A stretch of 64,000 nt of DNA from Ancylostoma caninum (Eukaryota; Nematoda; Chromadorea; Rhabditida; Ancylostomatidae), in the NCBI GenBank assembly GCA_037903475.1, contig JBAJFG010000615.1, forward strand, positions 310,001 to 374,000, in the 5' to 3' direction. The notes under the pieces are model-generated. The model worked only from the letters and a program-made list of their open reading frames with translations, ran no database searches and had not been told where the DNA came from. Positions 37,800-49,134 of the stretch are shown piece after piece (positions within the stretch are counted from its first letter, which is position 1; every line of letters begins with the position of its first letter). The position numbers and the translations under genes were made by a program.

Positions 37800-40700
37800 C
37801 TAGTGAATGGGAGCAGTTCTAGCCAAGGGACGCGTGATTCCCTGTGGGTGGTCACGCTCATGTTCGAGTCGGATGTGTGCCACCAACGGTTCCATATCCA
37901 AGAATTTGCGTCCACAAAGCTTGCATGTGAAATCGGTCTTCTCGTCCTTCCTGAAAGAAAGAAAATGTGGTAACCACGAATGATACTTTACGATATTCCA
38001 ATCAACACGAATTCAAGTATTACAAGAATACCTCTGAAGGGGTACGGCAGCAGCTGGTAGCATGGAGTGGTCGATCGCGTCGTGCACTGCGGTTGGCAAG
38101 GGTTGCGTAATCTGAATATAGATATGCAAGTAAGACGAAGCAATACGCAAATCTGATAGAATTAAGCCAAAGCGGAAGCGGAGAGTTGAAACTAAAAGAA
38201 TTTCAAAGAAAAATGATGGTGATAGTTGAAAATAGATTGGAACTATAGAAATCGAAGCAAAACATTCAACCACTGAATGAATTGGAAAAAAATCACACCA
38301 TGAAAGGAACGCTCAGGTGCTTATAGCAGAGAAAAATTTATGCAAGAATGACATGAAATAGAAAACCCAAGCACTAGAATAGGCAGAAAATTGACATTCC
38401 TAGTTTATATGAAGGACAAAAAAACTTATTTGGGGATCTCCGTATCCACCTTTTCTTGTAATGCAAAACGTCGGAGCTTCATAACATAGCATTTTAGCAA
38501 AAATTCCCCCTTTTTCATGGTTACTCATTGTCAATTTACATTTATATAAGAGAAAAGGCGAATGGATGGACTTAAATTCTGCAAAAATAGCTCTGAAAAA
38601 GCACGATATCTGATAAGCGTATGAATTACCTGTGCTGTCTCGTGATCCTCTGATGCAAAATGAGCATCGCTTGCTTCCTTGGAATGAAGATCCACCTCAC
38701 AAACGTCACATCTACAAAATGAATTGTGGATACATACTAGCCCCTAGAACTACCGTTGATATCTCTACCTTCCAATAAACTCTATAACTTCAGGTGGAGG
38801 AAGCAATTCCACAGTGCTCGGACAGGATGGATCAGCTGGACGCGCCCTCATGACCACTAAACTCCAAAAATCAGCGTGAACAAATGTACTCCTCGCACAG
38901 CTTTTAATTTGGTGAACACAACATTCTATGCTAACGCACCAGAATCACAACTCTGCATCGCTTTCACGACACCAACGCAAGAGACGCTTAGAATTTGCGA
39001 ATCACTGAGGGTGAGGTGAATGGAAGCATTCTTCGAGGCGGAATCCAGCAGAAGGCTTGCACCAAGATTAACCATTGTATCCACCTGAACAGACGCAAGA
39101 GAATAGGCAAGTAGCAGATGAAGCACAAGGGAATTTACCTGAGCACGAATGGATTTTGGCTTAGTTTTCGAGAAATTCACTGAATACTCGTTATGAGATA
39201 TGCGTCTTGCCGTAATGAAGAATTCAACCTCAGGTGCATTCGGCTGGGAAGTTGTTCTTGCCTGAATCGGTCAGTTTCCAACATTCAACACATTTTATTT
39301 GGAATGTTTCGTCGTTTGTTGTTTTCGTCTCACATGAACATGCTCATGTAATAAATGAAATGAAATATTCCGAGCATGTTCCATTTTCGCCCAGTTAGCA
39401 CCGGCTAGTTCCCTTCAATACTAGCCAATTTGTTACGAATCATTTTTAAAGAGGTACACAAAGATTACCATTCTTTCTCCATACTTCTCCACACGTACAA
39501 GGAGTATGGAAAGATGATCAACATGATGCATAACTATGAAACGGCACCAACCACAGGTCCGAAAGCTGATCCTTCCGACCTCTTGATGCCAGTAGCTGGA
39601 AGTTTGCTAATCTGAGCCACGGTCTCTTCGAACTGCTTTGAATGAGTGACAGCCGTATTTTCTTTCTAAAACTTGACATTCTGAGTTGGCACTTCGGGAG
39701 AAGCCTGCTCAACCAACCGAAAGGACGGATGTCGTTAGCCTTTTAACTGGAAGTAGAGTCTTGTTAGCAGCTACGGGGGCTTTCGGCTGTCCTGTTACCT
39801 CAGGAACAGGTACTGGGGGAGGAGGCACTTGCTGAAATAAAGTCTAACCAGCGCCATTATGCATCAAGTAGGAGAGGAACTTACATTAGCGCCCATCTCA
39901 GCAAACATTCGACGTCTCCTTGAAGCGTTACAAATAGGACAAGGCGATCTCTTGCAGACATGTCCTCCTGGAGCTCCATGCCACGTGATTTCATGGCGGC
40001 GCCGTGATGCACTGGTACTAAAAATAGCTCCAGTATACACCAACTTGGCATCCGCAATGGGGAGTCCCTCTCCGCAAATAGAGCAGAAACTTTTTCAGAA
40101 TTAGTTTATAGAGGACAAAATACTATATCAGCTCACTTTTAATTGCTCATTTTTATTGTCTTGAATAGTCAAAGAGACTCATGCTGGGTACACAATTATC
40201 CAGCAATCTTATTCCTTTCTGATACTCTGATAAATCAGTTTACAATGGAATTAGTATTTGCGACAGCGATATTCAAGAAAAAGACCTACCGGAAAGTGAG
40301 ATTGCAACGCCTGCATTTCAGAGGTTTGTCTCCATTATGAATCCTCAGATGAAGAGCAAGCGAGCTTTTGGAGAAGAATTCCTAGAAAAACCTTCATAAC
40401 CAAACAAGTGATATGAGGAAGAACGGCGTATGTGCTAACCGCTCCACAAACAGCACAAAGATGCTCAGCCTGTGTTCTCGTGTGGGTTCGAACGTGAGCG
40501 TACAACGTACTGGCCACTCGGAACGCTCTTTGACATATATCGCAGCTATACGGCCTCTCTCCTGAACGAGACCACATCTCAAAACTAAGCTGGTACTTCT
40601 GTGCTTCAAACTCAACCTGTGTGTACGCGATTATGTCGAACCAAGTCGCTCGGCTTCGTGAAAGCAGCAGTACACAGCTGGCATTTGTGCTTCTTGGTTA

Positions 40701-43700
40701 TACACATGATCTTCTCCAGTGGTTCACCAGATGGTTCCTCCGAATCGCCGTCGCTGTCCTCACCATGGATCTCATCTGCACTGAAACAAGTCATGAATAG
40801 TAATGATGGAAAAACGGAAAGCAATGTGCACCTGATGCCGACTCAAATTAGAAAAGACGCCTACCCCTGCTGCATATCCTGGTTTTTGTTCCGAGCTCTC
40901 TCAAGAATGTTGGCATGAAATTCCTTCATATGCTCCACTCCAGCTAGAACACCATTTGCAGAATAACCACACAGGGGACATGGCAACACACAGAATGAGT
41001 GATCGCGATCGAAACCAGAGCTGTAAAACACAATCTGCAAGAAGTTTTCGGAGGCAGACGAAAGGAACATACTTCATCCAATGTTCTACCAAGTGGAGCA
41101 CTGAGTAGTAAAGATGACGGCACACCTCACAGCGAACAGGACGGTCTTCAGCACAAACAGAATCGCCTGAAAATCAAAAAAAAAATCCGAAAATGACGTT
41201 GTTTTGAAATTTTCACTGAAACAAGCTATCGAATCTTGCTTTGATTCAAAATATGGAGAAGGATACTTAGGTAATCAAACAGGAACAGTGAACAGAAAAG
41301 AACATTCAAACGAACCAACGAAAGATTGCAAGATTTGATGACGTCGGAGCTATGAAATACCAAAAATAATTAATTCTTCAAAAATACGACAGCTTACCTA
41401 CTGAAAACCCATTCGTCTTCGTTTTTCCATTAGCAGCATCATGATCGTTGTGGTCAGCAGATTGTGCTCTCGTTCGGAAAAGGTTTTCAGCCAGCTCACG
41501 TCCCGTTAACTCCGGAAAGGATTGTGTGGAAGCAACAGCTTCCACCTGAAAACAGCTCGCATAACATTGTTTTGGCTTCCTACATGATCAGTGGTGTACT
41601 ATGACATATTTATAAAAGTAATTCAACTAAGGATTTGTGGCTCCAGAACGTCTGAGAAAAATACAGGAACTCACGAAAAAAGAAAATTCCATAGCACTAC
41701 ATACCCTGTCAACCAAATTAACGCCAATTTGCTTTGTGCCTCCTGTTTCAGTTTCGTGTAGCGAATGAACATGTTGTGTATATTGATTCCGACCTTGAAG
41801 TATGGCAGGACAATATTCGCAGTAAACAGGCCCGCGGTTGTGGACTTCTTTGTGCAGCTCAAGCAACTCTACAAAAGAATTTACATTCTAAATATAACTT
41901 GAAAATAGCTCGGTGAGAAAAAGCTGACCACTAGTGCGAAAAGACTTGTGACATGTCCAACACAAGTGGGGTCGGAGTCCTTGGTGCTGCGAACAGTGCT
42001 CCTTGTAGCCCCGAAATGAGTAGAAGGAGCTGGCACAAATCTGGCAGTGGTATTTCCTAAACAATAACTGAACAGCTTGAAACACTTAAATGGCAACGAC
42101 ACATAACTATGAATGATATGTTGGAACAAAACACGGAGAGATTATCTCACTTGGATGGTTGACGAGTCCTAGTTTGAGACTTCGTCCGCGGGTTGGAAGT
42201 AAGCTCGATGAGTTCCCCATCTCCACTATTTTGTAGCACTGTTTGTGGTACACATCGGTGTTTATCGAGGCGATGAAGAGTTGAAAATTTCTGAACAAGT
42301 AATAAAGGAACATTATATTACTGTAGAGAACCTATGTTACTTTAACAGACCTGGAAACACACAGAGCACTCGAAATTGCACTGATGGATGGCCATGTGCT
42401 TCCTGAGAGAATTTCGAGAGGCGAGCTTAAGAGATTGGTTTACTGACAAAATGAATAAAACAACGGGTAAAATTTGAATTTAAGTTGGAGAGCAACGACG
42501 TGTGGTTCGAACAATTACAATAGCATCTGGTTAGTAGTTTTAAACATCTAAAGCGCAACTACCAAATGTATGAAACCGAAACAAACTCACATGCTTCAAG
42601 CATATCGGACATTTCGGATTCGTCAACACGGGATCGTCAACATCCTTGCGGGAGTGTATATCCATGTGTAGCTTCAACGTGGATTTCAAATTGAACCTAA
42701 ACAGTTTACACATTTATGAAGATGAAACTCATAAAGGTAATGAAACCAACCTTTTGAAACATCTATTACATTGGTATGGCTTAGAGCTTTCACTCTGGTC
42801 ATGCACGAGGTTGTGTCGTCTCAACAACGAGATTTTCGGGAAACATCGATTGCAGATACGACAGTAGTAAGCAGAAAATAGATCTGAAGGTAATAACGTA
42901 AATGCGAGTATAAAAATCGCTCAGTAGAAAAGCCAGTATCTGTTAAGTAATCCCAGGCAGATTCATAGGAATGTTTGTCTCTGTTAAGAGCACTAATTCT
43001 TCTTAGCAAAGCAAATTTGTTCTTATCTTGAGTACATACACATGCCGGCAAAGGAATGATTTAGTAATCGCAATCAACTCGTTACTTGTTAGATAAAGTT
43101 TAATTTCAGAGGATGGGACACCTATCATCTAGGATCCGGGCTGCCAAAAAATCCGACCTGTTCCGTGAGCTTCTCGGCGATGTCGCGTAAGAGTTCTACG
43201 ATTTCCAAATACACATGTACACTCCGGGCAGTCCAGGACAGCTTTTGTTACTCCGAGCGGGTGCTGCATTTTTATATGTCGATTAAGGTTGGACTTCTGC
43301 AAAATTCTGTCAATTCACAATCGAAATGTGGAAATCTAGGCATAGAGAAGCGCTTTACGATAGAGATCATACCTTCGCGAAGACTTGAGAGCAAATTTTG
43401 CATGAAACTATTGTCCCCAACGGGTTCTTATGTATCATTCTTATATGACTATCCAAGCCAGTCTTGTGAGTGTACTTCCTGTCGCACATCGTGCATTTCC
43501 ACTTCCTTTCCGATCCTAAATGGATGGAAATCAGAACTCCTTGCAGTCACAGGGCATTGCCAAGATCCGCGTTCCAGCTGTTGGTATTCACTTTTGCACT
43601 ATTACGGCCGTTTTCCTATAGATATTGACCTTTTTTATGTGTGATCATTTCGATTTTCCATTTTCAGCTATAACAGTTCGGTAGATAGTTGCTTATAAAC

Positions 43701-46581
43701 AAAGATGAGTGCAGATAACTCAATACTGCTACAGAAGGTAGATACATAACCAATATAGATGAGAAATAGATTAGATCTTATTACTAACCATGCACAGCAG
43801 AGTGCCTTGCAAGGTCCGAAGAACGCGAAAATCCTTTGTCACATCGATCACACATGAAATAACGCTTCCGTTTTGTTTCCTGGCTCCCTGATGCAGCTTC
43901 AGAAGCCGTCTTCAAAGCCTCAACAGTTTTACGGGCCTTCTCCTTCTTCGCATTCAGACGCTTCTTTCTATTGTCCAGCTGCCTAGAAAGAGAAATGGAA
44001 GGTACAAAAAGCTGGATAAGTGTGTAAAATGGGCTCACAGGTGAAGCGAATGAAGAAGACGATGACCTTCGACTTGCTCAAGGGCAACCATTGAACAGCA
44101 ATGAGGACAGTATCCCAACTCGGCCGAATAATTCTCTAATCCCGTTTCCTCCTCCACTAAGCCGTGAACCAATCTACGGTGGCGTCGCAGCATACTCTAG
44201 AAAAAAAAGTTATTTGCCCACAATTTTACGTGAATTACTACATATTTGGAGCAGAATACTCAACAACATATTGCGTTCTCTTAAAAAGACGGTACAACAT
44301 ACAGTAGGCGTCAATTGGGGTTGCGTTTTTTGCGGCCTCTGAAAGCACGCCGCGCGACAGTGCAGCTCACGATGGAATCGTTGCCGCAGTGGCAAATGAG
44401 GGTTTTCTTCATAGTTTTTCATAGTATTTGATGTAAGTTATCAAGTAAACTAATTAACTACCAAGAAAACCCCATAGTTTGTTATCCTGGAAAGGCTTCC
44501 AGCACGAACGGCACGCAACAAACGGACCACCATTGACGCCTACTGTAGGTATGGCATACGTGAAAAATACAAAAGAAATGGCCGTACTGCCGATAGCAGA
44601 AATAATGAAGCTGCAAAGATAAAAAATAACAGTAGTGCAAACTCACAGGAAACAGAAACTCTTCCGGACAAGAGGGACAGAAAAAGTGGTCGGGTTTCAT
44701 ATGCTGTTTTATATGAGCTAAGAAGGCGTGGTATCGCTTAAATGTCTTCCTCTTGCGTCTGCTATCGCAGAAATTACACTCCGAACCAGAAATGTAATCA
44801 ACCTAAACAAAAATCCACTCAAATAGGATGTGGAAGTGCGACTTAAGGAACAAATGAAAAATAGGTCTGACCTGCGACGAGTGCTCCACTATTAGATGCA
44901 CATCGAGATTCCGTTCGAAATTGAAAGACGCACTACACTTTGTACAACTAAAACAATTCAACATAGCAAACACGCTAGATCACTAAGAAACAAAACGGTT
45001 GGTACCTAAAATATTTCTTCAGTATGCATGAAGACCTGTCGTGCACAGCACCTCTTGAATCAATAATTCGATCGCATTCAATGCAGCGAGCTTGAGTGAT
45101 TTCCTCCTAAAAGAATAGAGATTGAGAATCAAGTTGAAATGGTAGCCACGCCATGGAAACAAATCATAAAGAAAGTGATAATGGCAGAAAAAAGTGGCAA
45201 TTCGTGTGCGTTGTTGCTAGTGTGAATAACTTGCAAGCTTTCGTTTAATTATTCCAAATGAGTTAATTTCCTCCGTTCAATTAAATCAATTGAAACCCAC
45301 GAAAATATGAACGTCCTGTTGGACACTTTCTACTGGATGCACAACAATCTCTTCCGCAGGAGCTTCTGGTACAGGAACTTCCGGTACGGCCATCAAAGGA
45401 TCAGGCTGTGGAGGTGGTGGCGGAAATTGGACCTGCTCGCTTACAAACGCAGTGTTCTCCAGAGGAATGAATTGCATATCTAGAAATACATGTATTAAAA
45501 CATGAATATCACAAGTGATCAAAAATTGGTACACCAGAAATGTATATACGAACGATACTTGATTTTTCTGGCTAGCGGGGCAAATCTGGGCAAACATACA
45601 ACAACACGGCTATGACATTGAATGACTCGTCTGTTTCGCTTCTATGCGGAGTTTGGTTTCATTATTAGTCGGTGAGTTGTTCCTTACGAGCAAATGGTTC
45701 AAGATATAATGCATATGCGCGTTTGTTACAAAACATTTCTCCATTTCCTTTGTTAGCAGAACGTTCGTGCAGGAAAGTCCAGCACTGGAGTCCACGCGGT
45801 GATTACTGATTTAACTCCGAATGGGAATGACAACTGTCAACTTGGATTATCGACAATTATCGCAGTTTAGTTTTTGTGGAATTTCTAGTATCTCAGAGGG
45901 AGTCCATCCAAAACAAAAATAAAAACATGTGGAAGGTGTTGTTACTAGTATTGCGGACGATGACGAAGAAAGAAAGCATTGACACAATGGATGGTTGCAT
46001 ATTATAAAACACTGATAGGCGAATAAATATAAATGTAAAACCAAACTTAGAATAAAATGGAATCAAACAACAACACACCTTGCTCAATGTTGTTTAGGAC
46101 AACTTCAGTAGCTTCACACTGTTGAGCAAGCTCTTCAAACCCGCTTCCTTGTTCAATAAACTAAAAACCAGATTGTTAACTATGAACCAGGCTTCAGACA
46201 CCCGTATTTGTGAGCTAAATAAACTGCGGAAAGTAATTTTCTGCCATTCATAGACACTAACTCACACTGGAGAAGGGCGTCGCTTCCGTGAAGAAAGGAA
46301 CTCCCGCATCCCAGTACCTCAAATCCGGATGAGAGAAGCGGCCTGGGTGTACGATCGGTGAAATACCACCATAATTTCTTTCTGAATAAAGTAACATTAG
46401 AAAATAGGGAATTGAAATCACTCTGATATATGCTTTTTTTGGAATTTTAAAATTTGACCTTTAGTAGTATGTTAGGCATGAACTGTGATCCTCAAATTAC
46501 GAAAAGCTTACCTGAGCGAGGTGAACCAAGCGCTTCAAAAGCTCCCAGCCCACTCGGGCCAGGATTTATCGGTGTAGTCAT
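37800..46581 (-). CDS. Large poly-C2H2 zinc-finger protein (about 1,400 aa, 34 exons)
   Basis: Thirty-four exons were joined by phase from ATG at 46581 to TAG at 37800. Examples are 46512-46581, 46266-46381, 46079-46160, 45301-45479, 43789-43982, 43373-43515, 42751-42883, 40617-40780, 40440-40561 and 37800-37950. The product starts MTTPINPGPSGLGAFEALGS, has a Pro-rich segment, then 20 or more C2H2 fingers such as CDRCDKGFSRSSDLARHSAVH without that last H. A canonical linker (HTGERPY) joins the fingers of 40617-40780 and 40440-40561. Several fingers are split by introns between the cysteine and histidine halves. A linker-rich region (39139-39831) precedes two terminal fingers. Expected role is nuclear nucleic-acid binding; I cannot name the orthologue. 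The junction between 44647-44802 and 44462-44542 is unresolved: the best donor (CCT|GTGAGT) leaves the frame off by one, while a weaker GTTTGC donor four nt later restores it. It is the downstream gene of a likely operon with aps-3. Confidence 0.88.
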
Positions 46582-46625
46582 TCCCTTTCAACTCTCCATC
46601 CAGCTCCTAAAATTTATTTATTATT
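46582..46625 (-). promoter_or_regulatory. Trans-splice acceptor and poly(A) signal between operon genes
   Basis: On the minus strand AATAAATAAATTTTAG ends at 46607. A 25-nt leader then precedes the zinc-finger ATG at 46581. The AATAAA repeats could serve as the poly(A) signal for aps-3 and the TTTTAG as a spliced-leader acceptor for the downstream gene. Spacing of 163 nt from the aps-3 stop to the acceptor fits nematode operons, where SL2-type leaders are used. Confidence 0.6.
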
Positions 46626-46769
46626 TCCACACCCAAAATGCACATAAACCTATCACAAATGTGGGCACTCCACAGCACGAGGAAAAGTGGCATATAAAAT
46701 AATACAAATCTTGACAGTTTACAAGGTAACAATGAGATCAACAGCAATGTGAACACAGCCACAGACATA

Positions 46770-47348
46770 TTAGAAAGCGTTTTTCAGGTGAGAAAGTGAA
46801 GGCAAGTCAGGCAGTTTGATGTCTTTGAGTTGCTGTGGAAGATTCATGCTCTTCACTGCCGACACGGCTCGGGCCGGAGCAGCTGCTATTCCAGCCTCGG
46901 CTTTCTGCAGCTTCTCCTGTTCTTGGATACGCAGCAAAATTTCGTTCATATTCGTCTCCAGCACCATTCCACCCATCACAATTTCCCCAAGAATATGGTG
47001 CACCTTGTCGACGTGGAAAATCAGGTCCAGCTCACACACGTTCTCAAAGCATCTGTCCAATGTTTCGACGAAAACCTGGATCAGGTCCAGAATCCCCAGC
47101 TCACTTTCAGATGAATCGACGCAGAAAATGAAGTAGAGTGTGGCGTAGTGACGATAGATGAGCCGGTAGTCATTGCCATCGATCAGCGTTCCTCCTTCGA
47201 GGAAGTTACAGACGTTGTCGTCACGTTTCGACACCAGCTGGAAGGTTTCGCGGACTATTTGTTGCTGCATCTCCTCCGTGTAGTACTGGTAGAACTTCAA
47301 CAGTCGCGGCTTGCCATGGTTGTTTATGACCAAAATTGCCTTGATCAT
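46770..47348 (-). CDS. aps-3: AP-3 adaptor complex sigma subunit
   Basis: A single intronless frame of 192 residues, from ATG at 47348 to a stop at 46770. It opens MIKAILVINNHGKPRLLKFY and contains YRHYATLYFIFCVDSSESEL, ILDLIQVFVETLDRCFENVC and MGGMVLETNMNEIL, all hallmarks of clathrin-adaptor small chains of the AP-3 sigma type. Length matches the family (about 193). The AP-3 complex sorts cargo from endosomes/trans-Golgi to lysosome-related organelles; sigma binds the delta large chain. An in-frame extension further upstream is rejected because TTTCAG lies directly before this ATG and family homology starts here. It is unusual to see no intron in a conserved gene whose neighbours have many. 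It lies 188 nt upstream of the zinc-finger gene, same strand. Confidence 0.97.
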   Translation of the reverse strand: MIKAILVINNHGKPRLLKFYQYYTEEMQQQIVRETFQLVSKRDDNVCNFLEGGTLIDGNDYRLIYRHYATLYFIFCVDSSESELGILDLIQVFVETLDRCFENVCELDLIFHVDKVHHILGEIVMGGMVLETNMNEILLRIQEQEKLQKAEAGIAAAPARAVSAVKSMNLPQQLKDIKLPDLPSLSHLKNAF

Positions 47349-47356
47349 CTGAAATC
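47349..47356 (-). promoter_or_regulatory. Probable spliced-leader acceptor of aps-3
   Basis: On the minus strand the sequence reads GATTTCAG immediately followed by the aps-3 ATG, leaving no encoded 5' leader. In nematodes an acceptor abutting the start codon normally marks SL1 trans-splicing. A conventional upstream non-coding exon is the alternative. Confidence 0.65.
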
Positions 47357-49115
47357 TCCAAGGTAAGATAAGTTTCGGCACAATAAAATAAGCCGAAAAT
47401 GTGTGGTGTTGAAGTATAGAGGCGAAAACCACAAATCTCAAAGGGCGGGGGATTGACAGATCTTTCAACCAACAGATGCCAGAAAATAATCATCGAGTTG
47501 GAAAACCACAGAGGCGCGTTTTTCCATGGAAAAATTCTTCTTCACAAATTATGTATTTAGTGCAGCAACATAGTCGGAATATACCAGAATTAGTACGAGT
47601 GACCGCGGCATCCTTCCACGCAAACAGTGCTCTCTTGAAATGCCGCTGCCATAGGCCAAAACAAGGCGTCCACTCTAATTCTTAATTCCGTTGCGGTTTT
47701 TCAGAATTTACTCTACGTTCGAAGAGTTCCACCGACAAAACGAGCGAGGAGATTGATAGTTCCCACCATATAGAGCGGTTATTATTCTGAGAACGAGTGC
47801 GATGGAATGGATTCATCGAAACTTGCGATCTCGGTTCAGTTACCCAAGTTGTAAAGTATTCTCAATACATATGTACAAGCTATCGACCGATGGCCTGATG
47901 TGATAAAGTTGCACGGCAGATACTCTCTAAGTATGTGATACGCAAAATCTGAGAGGATTTAAAGAGCAGAGCACTTTTACGACTGCCTTCTCCTTGCTTA
48001 TAGCTTAGGAAGCACGAAATTGTTGAATCTAAATCAGACGTCTACAAATTCAAAAAAAAAAAACACATCGAAAGCTTCTTTACAGTCACAATGCCAATGC
48101 ATTTTGCGACAATCTTCCAGCAATACATTCATTGAAAGGAAAAAAATGACAATGCGTTCCATAGCTTTCCAATTTACACGATAACTCTGCAACTCCCTCC
48201 TTGTTTTGAGACAAGAATCACAATGTCTGGTCCAGGACGTGAAAAGAAGTGAGATATACTCAAAAATTCGATGTTTAATAACATGAGCCATGGAATAGAA
48301 GAAGTATGGTGAGAATCAGCCCACAAAAACTAAAGACACGAGGAAAAACGTCCGGGATCCAAAGTTGCAATTCAAACTTCAAACTGTGAAACCAAGAGGA
48401 GCTCGAAATTCATAGAAGTCCAATAATCAGGCCAAATAAGGGCTTACAAACTCCACAATCCTCGAACTGACCGAGATTTATCGAATGCTGGCGGGGAAAT
48501 TGGCAAATTGCCAGAACCGATCCTCAGGCTGATTCGCTGCGGGACCGAATGCGCCAGCCGAGCGATCGCACGAGCGCGACTTTTCGTGAAATTTTAGGCC
48601 AGGCTGGTTATTTAGTGTTCTTTTTGAGGAACATTTAGCCTTTTTGCTCTACTTTTCACATTGTAGGTTTGTTAGAATGTTTTGCAAGGAAAGTCAGCAA
48701 AGAAGCTTCTTTTTTGCTCATTTGTGGGTCGTTTTTTTCCTTTTGTTATAGCCGCGTGAAGTTTTTCCTGCGCTACTTGGAGGTTACTTGGGGGCTATCT
48801 ACTGTTTGTTCATATTCTGTTTTAGAAATCGGTTTCAGACGTTCTATAGGGGATCTGTTGGTTTTTGTTGTAGTTTTGGTAGTGATTAGACTTTTCCTTT
48901 CCATTTCCGGTGTAACATTGTGATTTTTTTCCTTTGCAAGAAAGTCCTCGCTCAGTAGCTTTTTTATTTTACATATGTGTAACTGAACCTCTTCTTCTTA
49001 TCAGATCCTTCCAGTACATTTTTGTGTGAACGACGCTTGTCAATCGCCGTTTTCTTCCGGGTCTTCGTTTTTTGTTAGTTTTTTCCTCGACATCTCTTCA
49101 AAAAATTCCGTTCAG
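47357..49115. promoter_or_regulatory. Divergent intergenic region between aps-3 and rpl-17
   Basis: About 1.8 kb separates two genes transcribed away from each other, so promoters for both likely lie here. A GC-rich, CpG-containing segment (about 48485-48590) precedes T-rich sequence leading into rpl-17. The TTTCCGTTCAG-type acceptor ends at 49115, 19 nt before the rpl-17 ATG, and is a probable trans-splice site. An SL-like string at 47833 is discussed under rejected items. No gene is supported inside. Confidence 0.5.
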
Positions 49116-49134
49116 GTAATCCTCATCGGGTGCC

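Noticed and set aside
47833..47850. String GGTTCAGTTACCCAAGTT resembling the nematode spliced-leader exon, followed by GTAAAG
   Set aside because: It differs at two positions, lacks the leader's last bases, and no Sm-binding site or SL RNA fold is visible downstream.
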